Of a stretch of DNA of 64,000 bases, positions 1 to 11,634 are shown in pieces. The notes beneath the pieces are model-generated. The model saw nothing but the letters and a program-made list of their open reading frames with translations. It did not search any database and was not told the origin of the DNA. This DNA comes from Saccharum officinarum (Eukaryota > Streptophyta > Magnoliopsida > Poales > Poaceae). How positions within the stretch are numbered: position 1 is the first letter of the stretch; every line of letters starts with the position of its first letter. Position numbers and translations under genes: made by a program. The DNA lies in contig CM036199.1 in NCBI GenBank assembly GCA_020631735.1, positions 15,778,834 to 15,842,833 of the forward strand, read 5' to 3'.

Positions 1-695
1 TGGTTCGTCATGTCTGGGAAACAAATATCAGCTCCAACTTTATATGGTTTGTACATGTCTGAAGATTGCAGGCTAGTATTTCATTTTGAGCAGTTATTTG
101 TATGACTTTATTTGTTTTGTGTTCAAATGATGCAAATATTTGAGTTACCAGCTATTTTAATATAACTTTGTACTGCACTCATACCTAACTCTGTACTGTG
201 CTTTGCATAGCTACCTGCTGAATACTATGTTAGATTATTAGTGCATGCTGCTGCTTTTTATACTAATAATCAAATCTGTCTATGGTAAAAATATCTGACC
301 AAGAAATCAGAATTTGAAGCTGGGCTTGATAATGTACTGTTGCTTGGATCTTCTCCTCTAGCGTGATAATGTACTGATTTGATATGCCTAATAGTTATAT
401 TTGTACCATCATTCGATAGGATAATATATTTGTACCATCATTCTATAGGATAATACGAAAAGGAAAATTTTGGTGTTTATGTTACAAAGAATGTGTTTAT
501 AAGCTTTCATATGAAATACACTAGCTCGGCTAACAGCAGTGCATAGAACAATCCCTCATGTTTACTTGATGTTGTCATCATATGACTTGATATTCTTTGG
601 AAACCATCATGTTTACCCCTTGGAACAAAAGGTAGATGCTTTGCATCATGATGAATATATCTTACCATCTGAATCTATGTAAACTTTTGTTGCAG
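1..695 (+). other. Intronic sequence upstream of the last exon of the DUF4057/HN1-like gene
   Basis: AT-rich sequence with no supportable coding region. It ends in a pyrimidine-rich tract and AG at 694-695, the likely acceptor for the exon that follows. It contains a 29-bp imperfect tandem duplication at 397-425 and 426-454 that differs at one base. The assignment as intron rests on the next exon having no start of its own. Confidence 0.6.
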
Positions 696-965
696 CCTGC
701 CGGAGGTCCAAGCAACATCTCGTTCAGTGAAGAGCCTGTAGTGAAGACAGCAAAGAAAATCCACAACCAGAAGTTCCAGGAGCTGACAGGTAACAACATC
801 TTCAAGGAGGACGTCCCTGCCTCAGCTGAGAAGTCTCTGAGCTCTGCGAAGCTGAAGGAGATGAGCGGCAGTGACATCTTTGCCGATGGAACTCCAGCTC
901 CCCGAGAATACCTCGGCGGCATCCGGAAGCCCCCTGGTGGCGAGAGCAGCATCGCTCTGATCTGA
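696..965 (+). CDS. DUF4057 / HN1-like protein, 3'-terminal exon (partial)
   Basis: This is the C-terminal 89 codons of a plant protein of the DUF4057 family, often annotated as hematological/neurological expressed 1-like. The exon opens after the acceptor AG at 694-695 and ends at TGA 963-965. Visible landmarks are PAGGPSNISF, AKKIHNQKFQELTGNNIF and SGSDIFADGTPAPREYLGG; the LTGNNIF and SGSDIF stretches are a repeated short motif (LTG/MSG followed by DIF or NIF), the hallmark of the family. The tail is rich in Gly, Pro and Ser, has no membrane segment and looks intrinsically disordered. The molecular function in plants is not established; the animal relatives are microtubule-associated proteins. 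Upstream exons lie before the window, so total length cannot be judged. The reading frame is open without damage and appears functional. Confidence 0.85.
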   Translation, partial: PAGGPSNISFSEEPVVKTAKKIHNQKFQELTGNNIFKEDVPASAEKSLSSAKLKEMSGSDIFADGTPAPREYLGGIRKPPGGESSIALI

Positions 966-1594
966 TTGTTCTGGACTGCTTTAGTTCGGACTGGCTATAG
1001 CTCCCTCGTCACTGAAGCTCGCAGAGAGTGCATTTCTTGACCTCTCGGTTCTCCAATCGTGTTGGGGATCATAATTTATGTTGGGTATCGTTAGTCTAAT
1101 ATAATGTAGAGTCAGCAGAATCTGACTCGGTCACTCGTATCATCTGATACGCCGGTGTGTGATCTCTCATCTTTGATTCTTGCTACATTATTATGTCAAG
1201 TATTAGTACACCCGAACTGGAACTTTTGCAATAATTATTTTGGACTCATTTCTGGGCTTATGGCATCATAGGATGTTTTGCTTGTGCTGATGTTTGACGC
1301 AGAAGGTCCATACTCGTCTTCTATTGGCCCTCTTAAACATTTGATTGCAAAGTGTGGGCCAAATTTTGTATCATTTGGTAACAAAACCCCTGGAAACGAA
1401 GATTAAAGTATCCAGAGTTGTTTTTCTATAGCTGTCCTGCGCCGCGCCTAAAAAATTTAAACATCCCAGTTGATGTCAAGGGATGAAATAGTATACGTAA
1501 GTGTTGTTTTTTATAGCTTAAGGGTAAAATAGTAAGTCAAGGGTGAAATAGTAAAACATTAACGGTAAATTTGGAAAAAAATGAAAATAAGAAC
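966..1594. other. 3' flank of the DUF4057 gene and spacer to the tRNA gene
   Basis: This holds the probable 3' UTR of the preceding gene and intergenic DNA. I see no convincing open reading frame or repeat family here. Confidence 0.5.
1575..1587 (-). terminator. RNA polymerase III T-run terminator of the tRNA gene
   Basis: On the minus strand, just past the tRNA 3' end, there is a run of four T (1584-1587) and then a run of seven T (1575-1581). This is the simple terminator expected for a Pol III gene. Confidence 0.7.
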
Positions 1595-1667
1595 CGACTC
1601 CGCTGGGGATCGAACCCAGAATCTCTGGTTCCGTAGACCAGCGCCTTATCCATTGGGCCACGGAGTC
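1595..1667 (-). tRNA. tRNA-Arg (anticodon ACG)
   Basis: Read on the minus strand the gene begins GACTCCG and its 3' strand ends CGGAGTC, giving a perfect 7-bp acceptor stem, followed by discriminator G. The anticodon arm has stem CTGGT/ACCAG around loop CTACGGA, so the anticodon is ACG (arginine, CGN codons after A34-to-inosine editing). The A box (TGGCCCAATGG) and B box (GGTTCGATCCC) are both intact, and all four arms fold without mismatches that would suggest a pseudogene. There is no intron. It lies 630 bp downstream of and opposite to the DUF4057 gene. Confidence 0.96.
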
Positions 1668-3019
1668 TTGATTGATACGAGTATCATTAAAGTCTACATG
1701 ACCGGAAGCTATCACTGACAACGAATGCTTAACCCTCTTCTTATTCAATGTTGCATGACGTATTACAATTTACAAAACCCACGGATAAGAATACGCACTC
1801 AATTTCAGTCTTAGTCCACGCACAGCTCTTGCTCAGACAAACGAACAGATCAGACAAACTGAAGCATTGACAAACAGAACGTCCGAGGAAGCGTGTCACG
1901 TCCACAACCGAAGCGCTAACATCCTGTCAGTATCTCATCAGGGGTCCTCGGCGGTCGTCTTGGCCGGCGGCGGCTGCACGAACCGTCTCCAGTACCAGTG
2001 GCGCTCCCAGATGGCGCCCATGGCCTCGAGCGGCACCCCCTTGGTCTCCGGCAGGAACGCCACGACGAAGGCGGTCATGACGGCCACCCAGGCGGCGTAG
2101 TAGATGAAGGTGGCGTACTTGAGCGCGCACAGCATGGAGAGGAACGTCTGCGTGAGCAGGAACGTGGCGCCCAGGTTGACGGCCACGCTGATGCCCTGCC
2201 CCGCCGACCGGATCTCCACGGGGAATATCTCGCCGGGGATCACCCAGGCGAGCGGTCCCCAGGACCAGCCGAACGCCGCCGAGAAGACGCACGTCAGCGC
2301 CAGCACGGCCAGGGAGTAGGGCCTGGCCATGGCGTTCCCGCCGTCGGCGCCGATCTGGGAGCCCATGATCCACGCGACCGCGACCTGGCAGATGATCATG
2401 ACGAACCCGCCGGTGAGGAGCAGCGGCCGGCGGCCGTACCGGTCGACCGTGACGGTGGACAGGAGCGTGGACCCCAGGTTGACGGCGCCGAGGATGACGG
2501 CGCCCATGAGCGCGGCGTCGCTGCCGAACCCGGCCGTCTGGAACAGCACGGGCGAGAAGAAAGCGATGACGATGACCCCGTGAGCTGCTGGAACAGCGGC
2601 ACCGCCACAGCCATCGCCAGGTGGTGCCGGTGCTCCCGCCTGAGGATCCGCCGGAACGCCCCCTCCTCGTGGGCGCGCGCGGCGTCCACTGCGCGGGCCA
2701 CGTCCTCCAGCTCCGCGTCCACGTCCGCCTTGGCGCCCCTGACGCGGCGCAGCGCGGCGCGGGCCTCCTCCACGGGGCGCCCGCGCACCAGGAGGCTGCT
2801 GGGCGTGTCCGGGATCAGCAGCGCCCCGGCCACGATGACGGCGGCGGGCGCCGCGGCCAGGCCCAGCGACAGGCGCCACCCCCACGTCGGGATGCGCGAC
2901 GTGCCGTAGTTCACCAAGTTCGCCGCCAGGTTGCCGATGCTGAGGAAGAGCTGGAACCCCGTCGTGAAGGCGCCCCGCCACTTGGGCGGCGCCGTCTCCG
3001 CCAGGTACACCGGCGCCGC

Positions 3020-4778
3020 CTGACAGCCATGCATTTGTCAGTTGTCACGCAACATTAGCGCGTCGTAACATACCGTACGTTTGTCACGCATGTGTCATCA
3101 TGATGCATCATCACAATTCACACACACTAGCTACTTGCAAAAGATTAATAACATGGGTCCTGCGATTCAGCGATTGCGTGTGAAGTCAACCAGCTGGACA
3201 GCCAACTACTCCAAGAAAGCCGGATGCCTGCATGAGTTGCAATGCAGGCCGGGGCTTGAGAGCGACGTGCTGGCTCAAAACCAACCACAAGCCCTAGCTA
3301 CCTCGAGGGACAGTGCATGAGCAAACGAAGCAGGACGACGGCAAGTCGCAACAACCTTTCCCATCTACAGTGTCAATTGCTTCTTTTGTCTATGGCCAAC
3401 TACTCTTCTTTGGTGGAGGTGGACAGCACCTCTCACTCACTTCATATCTTGTGCATGAATTCATTTTACCCGAGACTAGAGTATCCTACCAAACACTTTA
3501 GGTAGGCTTTATTGCGAAACATACTAATATATTCGCATCACTTTAGTTCTAAAAATAAATACTTACCATGTCAAAAGTCAAAACCACACATGGGACAATT
3601 TTTAACCATTTTTGTGCAACGACATGTTACTTTTTTATTTCCTGTCAAGAAGAACGCTAACTACTTGTACGTACTACTAATCTTATAGACAGCTGGGGAC
3701 TAGTACATAATTACATACCTCTGTTCGCTTCGCTGAAAAGTCATGACTGAAAGTATTGTTCGCTGATTTGTTATAAGAGAAAACATTGTTCGTTCGCTGA
3801 AAAAGTAGGGCTCATAAGATAAGTGAACAGGGCCCACCGTAATTGGAGCTGTGGACCATGAGTTTGATTGGGCATACTTGATAAAGTAGGCTCCGCTTCA
3901 AAGTTGGGTAGGTTTAATTTGTAGCTCTATCTATCCATCTATATAAGTCGACAACAACGTAACAACGCACATGATCAAGATACAAAGTCCACTTTATTAG
4001 GGCAAGAGTATTGGTTTGACAATGCACACTAATTAAGGGCAAGAGTATATATGGGTTTTATTTGGCCATCCTATTTCAGCAATGTAACGAAATGCAAATG
4101 GTGTGCTAGTGGCTCTTATGGTTGTGTGTCATCGTCTACACATGCTCTGCCAAAAAGTCGCCTATCATCTAAAGTTTGCTTATTATTATTGGAACCAAGT
4201 ACTCCTATCATTTTTTAACTAAAAAAGAAACCTAAGTTACAGTGTCAGTTTAAGACCATGGAAGGAGGGAACTAAATTTTGTAGTTTAAGGGCAAAACAG
4301 CTGCTGCCTGCTGCAAGACTATTTGACAATATTTGAATTTTTTTGCAAGTTCCGCACTAGGTAGAATTGTAGAAAGATGATTGCTCCTGAAATATCATCA
4401 TGTCGCGAAGACATAATTTTACTTGTAAAACTTAAATTTTGTATTGTTTATTTATCCAAAAATAGTCAAATTATGTCATATTTTTTATTTAAATGGTACA
4501 AGAGTTGATCGATAGATTCAAATTCAAATGAGTTTCGAGGCGATGTTGATTTTGTAGCAATTTGCAATATAGTGTAGGAGAAATAGTGTGTGTGGACAGT
4601 GTATCAAAACATATTATATATATATAGATGCATAACAAAATAGATGTATTAAAAAAATAAAAGCGAATTATAATTTGGAACGGAGAGAGCAGTGACCAGT
4701 GTAATACTAGTACTTGTGTCATATGTGTGTTATTAACAAAGAAAAGATTGGAGTGCCTGCCGGCATGCAATGCAACAC
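3020..4778 (-). other. Intron of the sugar transporter pseudogene
   Basis: Donor GT at 4778-4777 (minus strand) and acceptor AG at 3021-3020. The intron is 1.76 kb, AT-rich, and contains one MITE (3716-3836). No other gene is visible. Confidence 0.75.
3716..3836. mobile_element. Short MITE in the transporter intron (CTGTTCG family)
   Basis: The ends are inverted: CCTCTGTTCGCTTCGCTG on the left and the complement of GTGAACAGGGCC on the right. The interior has a GATTTGTTATAAGAGAAAA segment that also occurs in the elements near 14440 and 45203. It is about 120 bp. No exact target duplication was found, so the limits are approximate. Confidence 0.5.
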
Positions 4779-4971
4779 CTGGTTGGTAAAGCCGATGCCG
4801 AAGCCCAGCAACATGCGTCCGACGATGAGCATAGCGACGTTCACGGCGGCGGCGTTGACGGCGGCGCCGACGAAGAAGAGCGCCCCGCCCGCGAGCATGA
4901 CGGCCTGCCTGCCGATCGCCCTGGTGACGCGGCTGGCGACGAGCGAGGCGGCCAGCCCGGCCAGGTACAGC

Positions 4972-5172
4972 TGTAAAGAGATATGAGAACGGGGTTAACC
5001 CATCTTGGGTCCCCGGGTGTTGTATTTATACCATCAAGGAATACATGAGATTACATTTGTTACAACAAACTTAAACAAACTTATCCCTAGATACTAGAGA
5101 TATACCGTGTACAACAAACCTTATCTCAAAGCTATCGCTATCTCAACTAACAAGATATCATATCATCTAATA
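4972..5172 (-). repeat. 3' LTR of the copia element
   Basis: 201 bp, identical to 9687-9887. It borders the ACAGC target duplication at 4967-4971 and is preceded on the element strand by the polypurine tract at 5173-5181. Confidence 0.97.
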
Positions 5173-5185
5173 TCCTCCCTCAATC

Positions 5186-8100
5186 TCAGCCATTAACAAG
5201 GTTGAGATTGAATCTAAATGCTTTTAACTTCAACGCTGTGATCGGCTTCGTGAATCCATCGGCGAGCTGATCACCTGTACTTATGAACCGGATATCCAAG
5301 AGCTTCTGTGCTACCCGCTCACGAACAAAATGAAAATCGATTTCAATATGTTTTGTTCTGGCGTGAAAGACCGGATTGGCCGATAGGTACTTAGCTCCAA
5401 GGTTATCACACCACAGCCTAGCAATAGGATCATGAGAAATGCCAAGCTCAGTTAACAACCGCTGAATCCACATCATTTCAGCGGTTGCATTGGCCAGTGC
5501 TTTGTACTCCGCCTCTGTGCTAGAACGTGACACAGTCAGCTGCTTCCGAGCACTCCAAGAGATGAGATTGGAGCCAAAGAAAACTGCAAAGCCACCAGTC
5601 GAACGCCTATCATCAACACACCCAGCCCAATCTGCATCGGAGAATGCACTGACAAGAGATGAGTTGGACTTTCTGATCTTCAAACCCAAACTTAAAGTGC
5701 CTTTGACATAGCGCAAAATTCTCTTCACTGCACCCCAATGAGCTGTTGTTGGAGAGTGTAGAAACTGACAAACTTTGTTAACAGCAAAAGAAAGATCAGG
5801 TCTAGTGAGTGTAAGGTACTGAAGGGCGCCAACAACGCTGCGGTACCGTGTAGCATCTTCCTCACTAAGACTTGATCCATCTGAGATGCTGAGTTTTTCC
5901 GATGTAGAAATAGGTGTGTCCACAGGCCGACAGTTCCCCATGTTGGCTCGGTGCACAACATCAGTAGCATAGCGCTGTTGTGACAGAACCAAACCATCAT
6001 CACCCCGCTTCACTTCAATTCCAAGAAAATAATGAAGGTCACCCAAGTCCTTGAGAGCAAACTCTGTCTCAAGATCAGCAAGCAAGGCCTTGGTCGCTGC
6101 TGATGAGGAACTAGCAACGATAATATCGTCAACATAGACCAGTACAAAAATAGTAACAGACCCCTTGCTATAATAAAACAAGGAGGTGTCACCTTTAGAA
6201 GAAGTGAAACCAAGCTGAACTAGTTTGCCACATAAACGAGCATACCATGCACGAGGTGCCTGTTTAAGACCATATAATGCCTTGTCAAGCTTGCAAACGA
6301 AATGTGGATGCTGCTTGTCCTCATATCCTGGAGGTTGCCTCATAAAAACTTCTTCCTCAAGAACACCATGAAGAAAAGCGTTTTGCACATCAAGCTGCCG
6401 CAACGACCACCCCTTGGATACTGCCACCGAGAGAACCAAACGAATAGTGGCTGCCTTGACAACTGGACTAAACGTATCTTCATAGTCAATACCATAGCGC
6501 TGCCGGTAACCTTTGGCAACTAACCGAGCTTTGTAGCGATCCACGCTACCATCAGCTTTCCTCTTAACCTTATAAACCCATTTGCAGCCAATAACATTTT
6601 TGCCTTTTGGTGGTGGAACAAGGTGCCATGTTTTATTCTCCAACAAAGCATCATGCTCTTTATCCATAGCTGTCACCCAACGAGGATCCGCGAGAGCAGC
6701 CTGCACGTTGCGTGGCTCCTCAGGTTCAACAGAACTATGCAAGCCCCAAGGAACAGTCCCATCTGTACGAACACGAGGCTGAATAATGCCATGCTGAAGT
6801 CGAGTGCCATGTTGATGCGGTGGTGGCGGTGAAGGAGTAGATGATCCAGCGTCAAACACAGGAGAAGCCACAGGCGCACCTCCCACATCCGACCCCGGAG
6901 GAGACAGCGTCCCAGGGCTCGGATTCATTGTGGCAGAAGACGACGCAGACGAGGACAGCTGCACCGATGCGGACGGCGTAGACAATCCTGGGGCAGATGT
7001 GCCCCCGTGCGGTGTCGATGACAACCCAGCACCCGATGCTGATTCCGCCGCCGATTCGGTACGAGGAACAGACGGAGCAGGCGAATCACCTCCGGGACCT
7101 GTGCTGCCGTTGTCCTGACGTGAAGTTGCCGAGGGGAACAAAAAATGACCCCCTGGACTCACCGTTTCTTCACAATTTTCCACCGGATTTTCACCTGTTT
7201 CATCCACAACAGAAGTAGTGCTTGGTACAACATTAGCAGGGTTAGAATCAATCACGGTTTGATCACTAATTTTTGCATCCCCAAACTCGAACGAGGGATT
7301 TTGGAGGACGTCAGGAAGGAGAGCAAATTCAGCACGGAGTCGTGCTCCGGCGTTAGAATGTAGTTGAGCAAAAGGATAAAGTGTTTCATCAAAAACTACA
7401 TCACGTGACACATAGATGCGCCCTGTGGATGGATCAAGACATTTGAAACCCTTATGTAAATTGCTGTAGCCAAGAAACACACAGCGTTTAGATCTAAACT
7501 GAACTTTCTTTGTATTGTAAGGTCTCAAATTTGGCCAAACCGCACAACCAAAGGTTCGGAGGAAAGAATAATCTGGTGGTGAACCGAGAAGACGCTCATG
7601 TGGTGTGACATTGGCTATGACTTTGGATGGAAGACGATTTATGAGGAAAACAGCCGTTAAAAAGGCTTCGTCCCAGTATTTGAGTGGCATGGAGGCGTGA
7701 GCAAGAAGGCATAAGCCAACTTCCACGATGTGACGATGTTTACGTTCCGCAGATCCATTTTGTTGGTGCGCATGTGGGCATGACACATGGTGAGCGATTC
7801 CTAAACGTTTAAAGAAGGAATTAAGAGATTGATATTCTCCTCCCCAATCAGATTGGACAGCTAGGATTTTATGATTATATTGACGCTCAACCATGCTTTG
7901 GAAGTCACGAAAACATTGAAAAACTTCAGATTTATAGCGCAACAAATAGATCCACGTAAACTTGCTAAAATCATCAATGAAACTCACATAATAGGAGTGT
8001 CGGCCAACCGAAGTGGGAGCCGGCCCCCACACATCACTGAACACAAGCTCAAAAGGTTTGGAAGAAATACTGTTTGACTTAGGATAGGGTAACTGATGAG

Positions 8101-9616
8101 ACTTGCCCATCTGACACGCATCACAAACCACACCTTTATTTGGACTACTTGAAAAAGACAACTTATTTTGACTAAGAACTCTCTGGACTATAGGAGTGGA
8201 GGCATGACCAAGTCGACCATGCCACACAGAAGTCGACGGCTTGAAGGCACCGAGAACTTGTTTATTTGATGGAGTGGATGGTGTGGATTTCTGTGGCCTT
8301 ACTGGATAGAGACCACCCTCACATTGCCCTTCGAGAAGGGTCTTCTGCGTCACCTGCTCCTTAAGAGAAAAATGATTTGGATGAAGTTCAAGGAAAGCAT
8401 TATTGTCTTTAACAAGACGATGGACAGAAAGAAGACTTTTATTTGCACTAGGGACATGAAGAATATTTCGTAAATGAACATCACGAATTGGGGAATGCAA
8501 AATACTGTGACCAATGTGATCAATTCGCATACCTGCCCCATTGGCCGTGTGCACTTGCTCTCCTCCCATGTACCTGTCGCGGAAGGATGACAGCTTCTCA
8601 AGCTCTCCAGTTATATGGTCTGTGGCGCCAGAGTCCACATACCAATTCGAATCCACCCCATACTGTGAAGTGGTGGCAGATGAGGCGCTCTTCTGAGGAA
8701 CTCCAGTGAATGTGGTGTCAAAGCGCTTGAAGCAGCGCACCACGGTGTGGCCCTCCTTGCCACAGAGCTGACAGAAGACTCCTGACAGGAAGTTGCGGCC
8801 GCCGCCATTGCCGCGGCCACCATTGCCACGACCGCCACCTCCGCGACGAAAACCCCCACGGCCACCATCACCACGGCCGCGAGGTTGGTTGGGGCTGGAG
8901 GAGTGCCCCCCACGGCCACCCTTGGTGACCACATTGACAGACGACGGAGAGCTGCCGTCGGTGTTGATCTCCTTGCGCTGCTCAAAAGCAACGAGTTGAG
9001 CATAGAGCTCATTGACAGAAATTGGCTCGACGCGGGAGGCAATGGCGCTGACAATGGACTCAAAGTCCTCGCCCAAACCCGTGAGAATGAACGTCACAAG
9101 TTCCTCATCTTCGAGCCTGCGGCCCGCCGACGCCATGTCGTCAGCAAGACCCTTCATCTTGACAAAGAACTCCGCGATGGACGACGTCCCCTTCTTGGCA
9201 GTGGTGAGCGCCATGCGCGTGGTCATGATACGCGCCCGTGACTGCGACGCGTGAAGCTCCTGAATGGCAGCCCAAAGCTCCGCCGCGGTGGTCGCCTGAG
9301 CAACCTGACCAAAGATCTCTTTGGTCAGAGAAGAGAAGAGGTAGCTGAGCACGATCTGATCTTCAGCGACCCACTTCTCGTAAGCCGGGTTTGGCTGCGG
9401 TTCCGGCTTCTTGCCATCAGCTGTCGAGGCAGCGTCGACAGCAAGGAACGCAGCCGGTGGCACGGCCGTGGGGAGGATGTACCCACCGAGCCGAGCACCC
9501 TTCAACGCCGAGGACACCGTAGCATACCACATATTGTAGTTGCCACGGGTAAGCTTTTCAGAGACGACGGGAAGGAGGCCAAAGGCGAGCGGCGCATTGG
9601 CAGATGAGTCCGCCAT
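5186..9616 (-). CDS. Ty1-copia Gag-Pol polyprotein, intact (1476 aa)
   Basis: It starts at ATG 9616-9614, 70 bp inside the 5' LTR, and runs without interruption to 5186. Order of domains: a UBN2-type Gag (about residues 20-220), a Gly/Arg-rich linker, a CCHC zinc knuckle ([14 protein letters not shown], residues 282-295), an aspartic protease ([10 protein letters not shown], active Asp at 328), a GAG-pre-integrase HHCC zinc region (HGRLGH...CDACQMGK), an integrase core, a reverse transcriptase of the RVT_2 type with YVDDI, and an RNase H with the DADWAGC motif near the C-terminus. The order integrase before RT defines copia. Products act in cytoplasmic particles to copy the RNA into cDNA and insert it. 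All catalytic motifs that I can see are present, so this copy could support its own transposition. Confidence 0.97.
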   Translation of the reverse strand: MADSSANAPLAFGLLPVVSEKLTRGNYNMWYATVSSALKGARLGGYILPTAVPPAAFLAVDAASTADGKKPEPQPNPAYEKWVAEDQIVLSYLFSSLTKEIFGQVAQATTAAELWAAIQELHASQSRARIMTTRMALTTAKKGTSSIAEFFVKMKGLADDMASAGRRLEDEELVTFILTGLGEDFESIVSAIASRVEPISVNELYAQLVAFEQRKEINTDGSSPSSVNVVTKGGRGGHSSSPNQPRGRGDGGRGGFRRGGGGRGNGGRGNGGGRNFLSGVFCQLCGKEGHTVVRCFKRFDTTFTGVPQKSASSATTSQYGVDSNWYVDSGATDHITGELEKLSSFRDRYMGGEQVHTANGAGMRIDHIGHSILHSPIRDVHLRNILHVPSANKSLLSVHRLVKDNNAFLELHPNHFSLKEQVTQKTLLEGQCEGGLYPVRPQKSTPSTPSNKQVLGAFKPSTSVWHGRLGHASTPIVQRVLSQNKLSFSSSPNKGVVCDACQMGKSHQLPYPKSNSISSKPFELVFSDVWGPAPTSVGRHSYYVSFIDDFSKFTWIYLLRYKSEVFQCFRDFQSMVERQYNHKILAVQSDWGGEYQSLNSFFKRLGIAHHVSCPHAHQQNGSAERKHRHIVEVGLCLLAHASMPLKYWDEAFLTAVFLINRLPSKVIANVTPHERLLGSPPDYSFLRTFGCAVWPNLRPYNTKKVQFRSKRCVFLGYSNLHKGFKCLDPSTGRIYVSRDVVFDETLYPFAQLHSNAGARLRAEFALLPDVLQNPSFEFGDAKISDQTVIDSNPANVVPSTTSVVDETGENPVENCEETVSPGGHFLFPSATSRQDNGSTGPGGDSPAPSVPRTESAAESASGAGLSSTPHGGTSAPGLSTPSASVQLSSSASSSATMNPSPGTLSPPGSDVGGAPVASPVFDAGSSTPSPPPPHQHGTRLQHGIIQPRVRTDGTVPWGLHSSVEPEEPRNVQAALADPRWVTAMDKEHDALLENKTWHLVPPPKGKNVIGCKWVYKVKRKADGSVDRYKARLVAKGYRQRYGIDYEDTFSPVVKAATIRLVLSVAVSKGWSLRQLDVQNAFLHGVLEEEVFMRQPPGYEDKQHPHFVCKLDKALYGLKQAPRAWYARLCGKLVQLGFTSSKGDTSLFYYSKGSVTIFVLVYVDDIIVASSSSAATKALLADLETEFALKDLGDLHYFLGIEVKRGDDGLVLSQQRYATDVVHRANMGNCRPVDTPISTSEKLSISDGSSLSEEDATRYRSVVGALQYLTLTRPDLSFAVNKVCQFLHSPTTAHWGAVKRILRYVKGTLSLGLKIRKSNSSLVSAFSDADWAGCVDDRRSTGGFAVFFGSNLISWSARKQLTVSRSSTEAEYKALANATAEMMWIQRLLTELGISHDPIARLWCDNLGAKYLSANPVFHARTKHIEIDFHFVRERVAQKLLDIRFISTGDQLADGFTKPITALKLKAFRFNLNLVNG

Positions 9617-9686
9617 GGATGTCGTGGGTTGAATCTAGCGTGGATTGGATCTTACTCCGTGAGGAGAAAAGAGCTCGTTGATACCA

Positions 9687-9887
9687 TGTAAAGAGATATG
9701 AGAACGGGGTTAACCCATCTTGGGTCCCCGGGTGTTGTATTTATACCATCAAGGAATACATGAGATTACATTTGTTACAACAAACTTAAACAAACTTATC
9801 CCTAGATACTAGAGATATACCGTGTACAACAAACCTTATCTCAAAGCTATCGCTATCTCAACTAACAAGATATCATATCATCTAATA
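9687..9887 (-). repeat. 5' LTR of the copia element
   Basis: 201 bp, identical to the 3' LTR. It contains a TATAAATA box on the element strand at 9738-9745, the probable promoter of the element. Confidence 0.97.
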
Positions 9888-10204
9888 ACAGCGACGAGGT
9901 GAACGCCGTGAGCACGTGGCTGTCGTAGACGCAGTACTCGTCCCGGCGCACCGCGGCCATCCGGCGCAGCACCCCCGGGAAGAAGCGCGACAGGAACGAC
10001 TCCATCGCCGTGACGCCTCCCGAGATGCCGATGTCGTAGCCGAAGATGAGGCCGCCGGAGGCCGCCATGAGGCAGGTCACCACCACGGAGAACGTCACCC
10101 GCCCGCCGTAGTCGACGGACGGGCCGGCGGCCACGGCGAACCCTCCCCCGGCCATGCTTCCTTGCTGCTCGTTCTCGAGCGCAGGCGGCTGTACCTACTA
10201 CAGT

Positions 10205-10304
10205 AGCTCATTCCCTCACCAACAATTTATACTACTGACGAGTGACGAGTACTGCATCAACGTGAGCAAGTCGTTAGGTGAGCAGCTCATTCCCTCACCA
10301 ACAA
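10205..10304 (-). promoter_or_regulatory. Putative promoter/5' UTR of the disrupted transporter with a 21-bp direct repeat
   Basis: Upstream of the transporter ATG (10155) a minus-strand TATAAA lies at 10226-10231, about 71 bp from the start codon, a plausible TATA box. A 21-bp sequence (AGCTCATTCCCTCACCAACA plus A) occurs twice, at 10205-10225 and 10284-10304, 79 bp apart. The repeat could be a regulatory motif or a local duplication. Confidence 0.35.
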
Positions 10305-11634
10305 ATTGCTCGATTCTCTTGCAAGCCCCAACGGACCTTCGAGTATGCAAGTGAGAAGCTAGCTCCTAGCAACCCCATGGATGGCGACGTTTGGAGTAGT
10401 AACAGGATGAAGCACCGGGGTATGCGATTCTTGTCAGGGATGAATTCGGCTGCCGTTTGGAGCGACAAAACTAAGCAGGGCGGCCGGACCACCGGGCGCC
10501 GGATGACGTTTTTCTGTCTGCCTGTGGTTGGCACTTTGCTCGTCCCTGGAACTTGGTTTCGTGTGGTGGAAGACTCTGTCTTCTTTGGGGGCGCTCGGGG
10601 GGCTGTCTGAGGTTGAAAATGCGCGCCCGAAGCTTGCCGGCAGGTGTTGCCTTTGGGAGAGAAGGAAACGGCAGATTGTTGAGATTAATTGATGGGCCAC
10701 CAGAATGCATAGGATAAAATTAGCTTGTCGAAGGCATGGGTGTTGATGCCGAAAATCAACACGCGAAGCCGCCAATGACTATTTGCTTCACTTTCGTAGA
10801 AGCGCCACGACTAATTTTCGAGCAAACTAGTAAAGAAATTTTCGATTACAGCGAAGAACCGGCTGCTTTACCGGCGAGAACAACAAAGGATACTCCGATT
10901 CGCTGGAGCGTACGGCTTGTTTGCGGGATGTGAAAAGTAGACGGAGAAAATAAATGAACAGAATATAGTGATAATTTGTTTTTGGACGATGTTGGATCCC
11001 CTCTGCCGGCCTTAACCCCACATATATAGGGTGATCTAGACTTTGATCTCCACGCACTGAGTGTGTGGACTCCTTCTGTCCGCTCAGTTCCTCAGCATCT
11101 CCGTGGTGCACGGCATGCACAGTGCGTCCGCCCGCCATGCGCAGGACGTGCTCGGTCAGTAGCCACCGTCTCTGCACCTGCATGTCTCCTGGATTCTTGC
11201 GCATGCACCGGTTGCTGCATCTCGCCTTCATATGACCAGAATATACGCCCTGACCCTGTCCGTCGTGATCCACCTGAACGAGCCGCGAGCCGCGCACCGC
11301 ATTTCCATGCAAAATGTTATCTGGTGCTTGATCCGATCCCCGCGACAGCTTTCTTGTTGTCCGTTTCCTGATGACGCAGTTTTCTTGTTGCCCGTTTCCT
11401 CAGGACGCACATCTCCTGGACGGCTGGACTACCGCTGCATGCACGCGTTACTGTATTGCTTGCATTTGAGTATAATGACCAGTATGCGCTTGTTGCTCCT
11501 ATGCATGCACACGTAGCTGCCGTTTATTGCACTTGGACAATATTAAACAATTAGGGAGCAATTAATGCCTTGACATGTCAGCCATGGTTAAAACTAAACC
11601 TTCATCTCCCCTTTGCTTTGCTAATCACCAGCCA
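10305..11634. other. Intergenic DNA upstream of the transporter
   Basis: No recognisable gene. Short open frames here have no family motifs. A segment at about 10690-10745 (ATGGGCCACCAGAATGCATA) resembles one at about 12090-12140, hinting at an old shared repeat. Confidence 0.4.

Larger units (their letters stand above)
4972..9887 (-). mobile_element. Complete Ty1-copia LTR retrotransposon (short LTR, probably Ale/Retrofit-like)
   Basis: The 4,916-bp element is flanked by the 5-bp target duplication ACAGC (4967-4971 and 9888-9892). The two LTRs are 201 bp and identical base for base. On the element strand the LTR begins TA and ends CA, a known non-canonical TACA terminus class seen in some copia elements. 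The primer-binding site starts directly after the 5' LTR (TGGTATCA, about 9679-9686, tRNA-iMet type) and the polypurine tract (GAGGGAGGA, 5173-5181) abuts the 3' LTR. One uninterrupted gag-pol ORF fills the interior. Identical LTRs plus an intact ORF indicate a very recent and possibly still active insertion. The lineage is inferred from the short LTRs and single ORF. Confidence 0.97.
1938..10155 (-). pseudogene. Monosaccharide/H+ symporter (STP/MST, MFS sugar transporter), disrupted
   Basis: The parent protein is a 12-helix plasma-membrane hexose/H+ symporter. Exon 1 runs 10155-9888 and resumes at 4971-4779 (interrupted by a copia element); exon 2 runs 3019-1938. The intron (4778-3020) is GT-AG, phase 0, after ...GFTNQ, a usual STP intron position. 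Motifs in order: GGLIFGYDIGISGGV (helix 1), AAPVYLAETAPPKWRGA, FQQLTG, DRYGRRPLLLTGG, PVEIRSAGQG and the C-terminal PETKGVPLEAM. Two lesions are visible. A copia insertion with TSD ACAGC splits codons ...TSSL/YLAGL. One base is missing near 2580 between FQQLTG and VIVIAFFSP. Removing the insertion and one TSD copy and counting the lost base gives exactly 512 codons, the normal family length, so both lesions look recent. The deletion could be an assembly error; the insertion could not. Confidence 0.92.

Noticed and set aside
1518..1748. 76-codon minus-strand open frame around 1600.
   Set aside because: It overlaps the tRNA gene; the apparent protein is a translation of the tRNA.
1998..2909. 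303-codon open frame on the plus strand across the transporter exon.
   Set aside because: It is the antisense shadow of a GC-rich exon; no domain and composition follows codon positions of the minus-strand gene.
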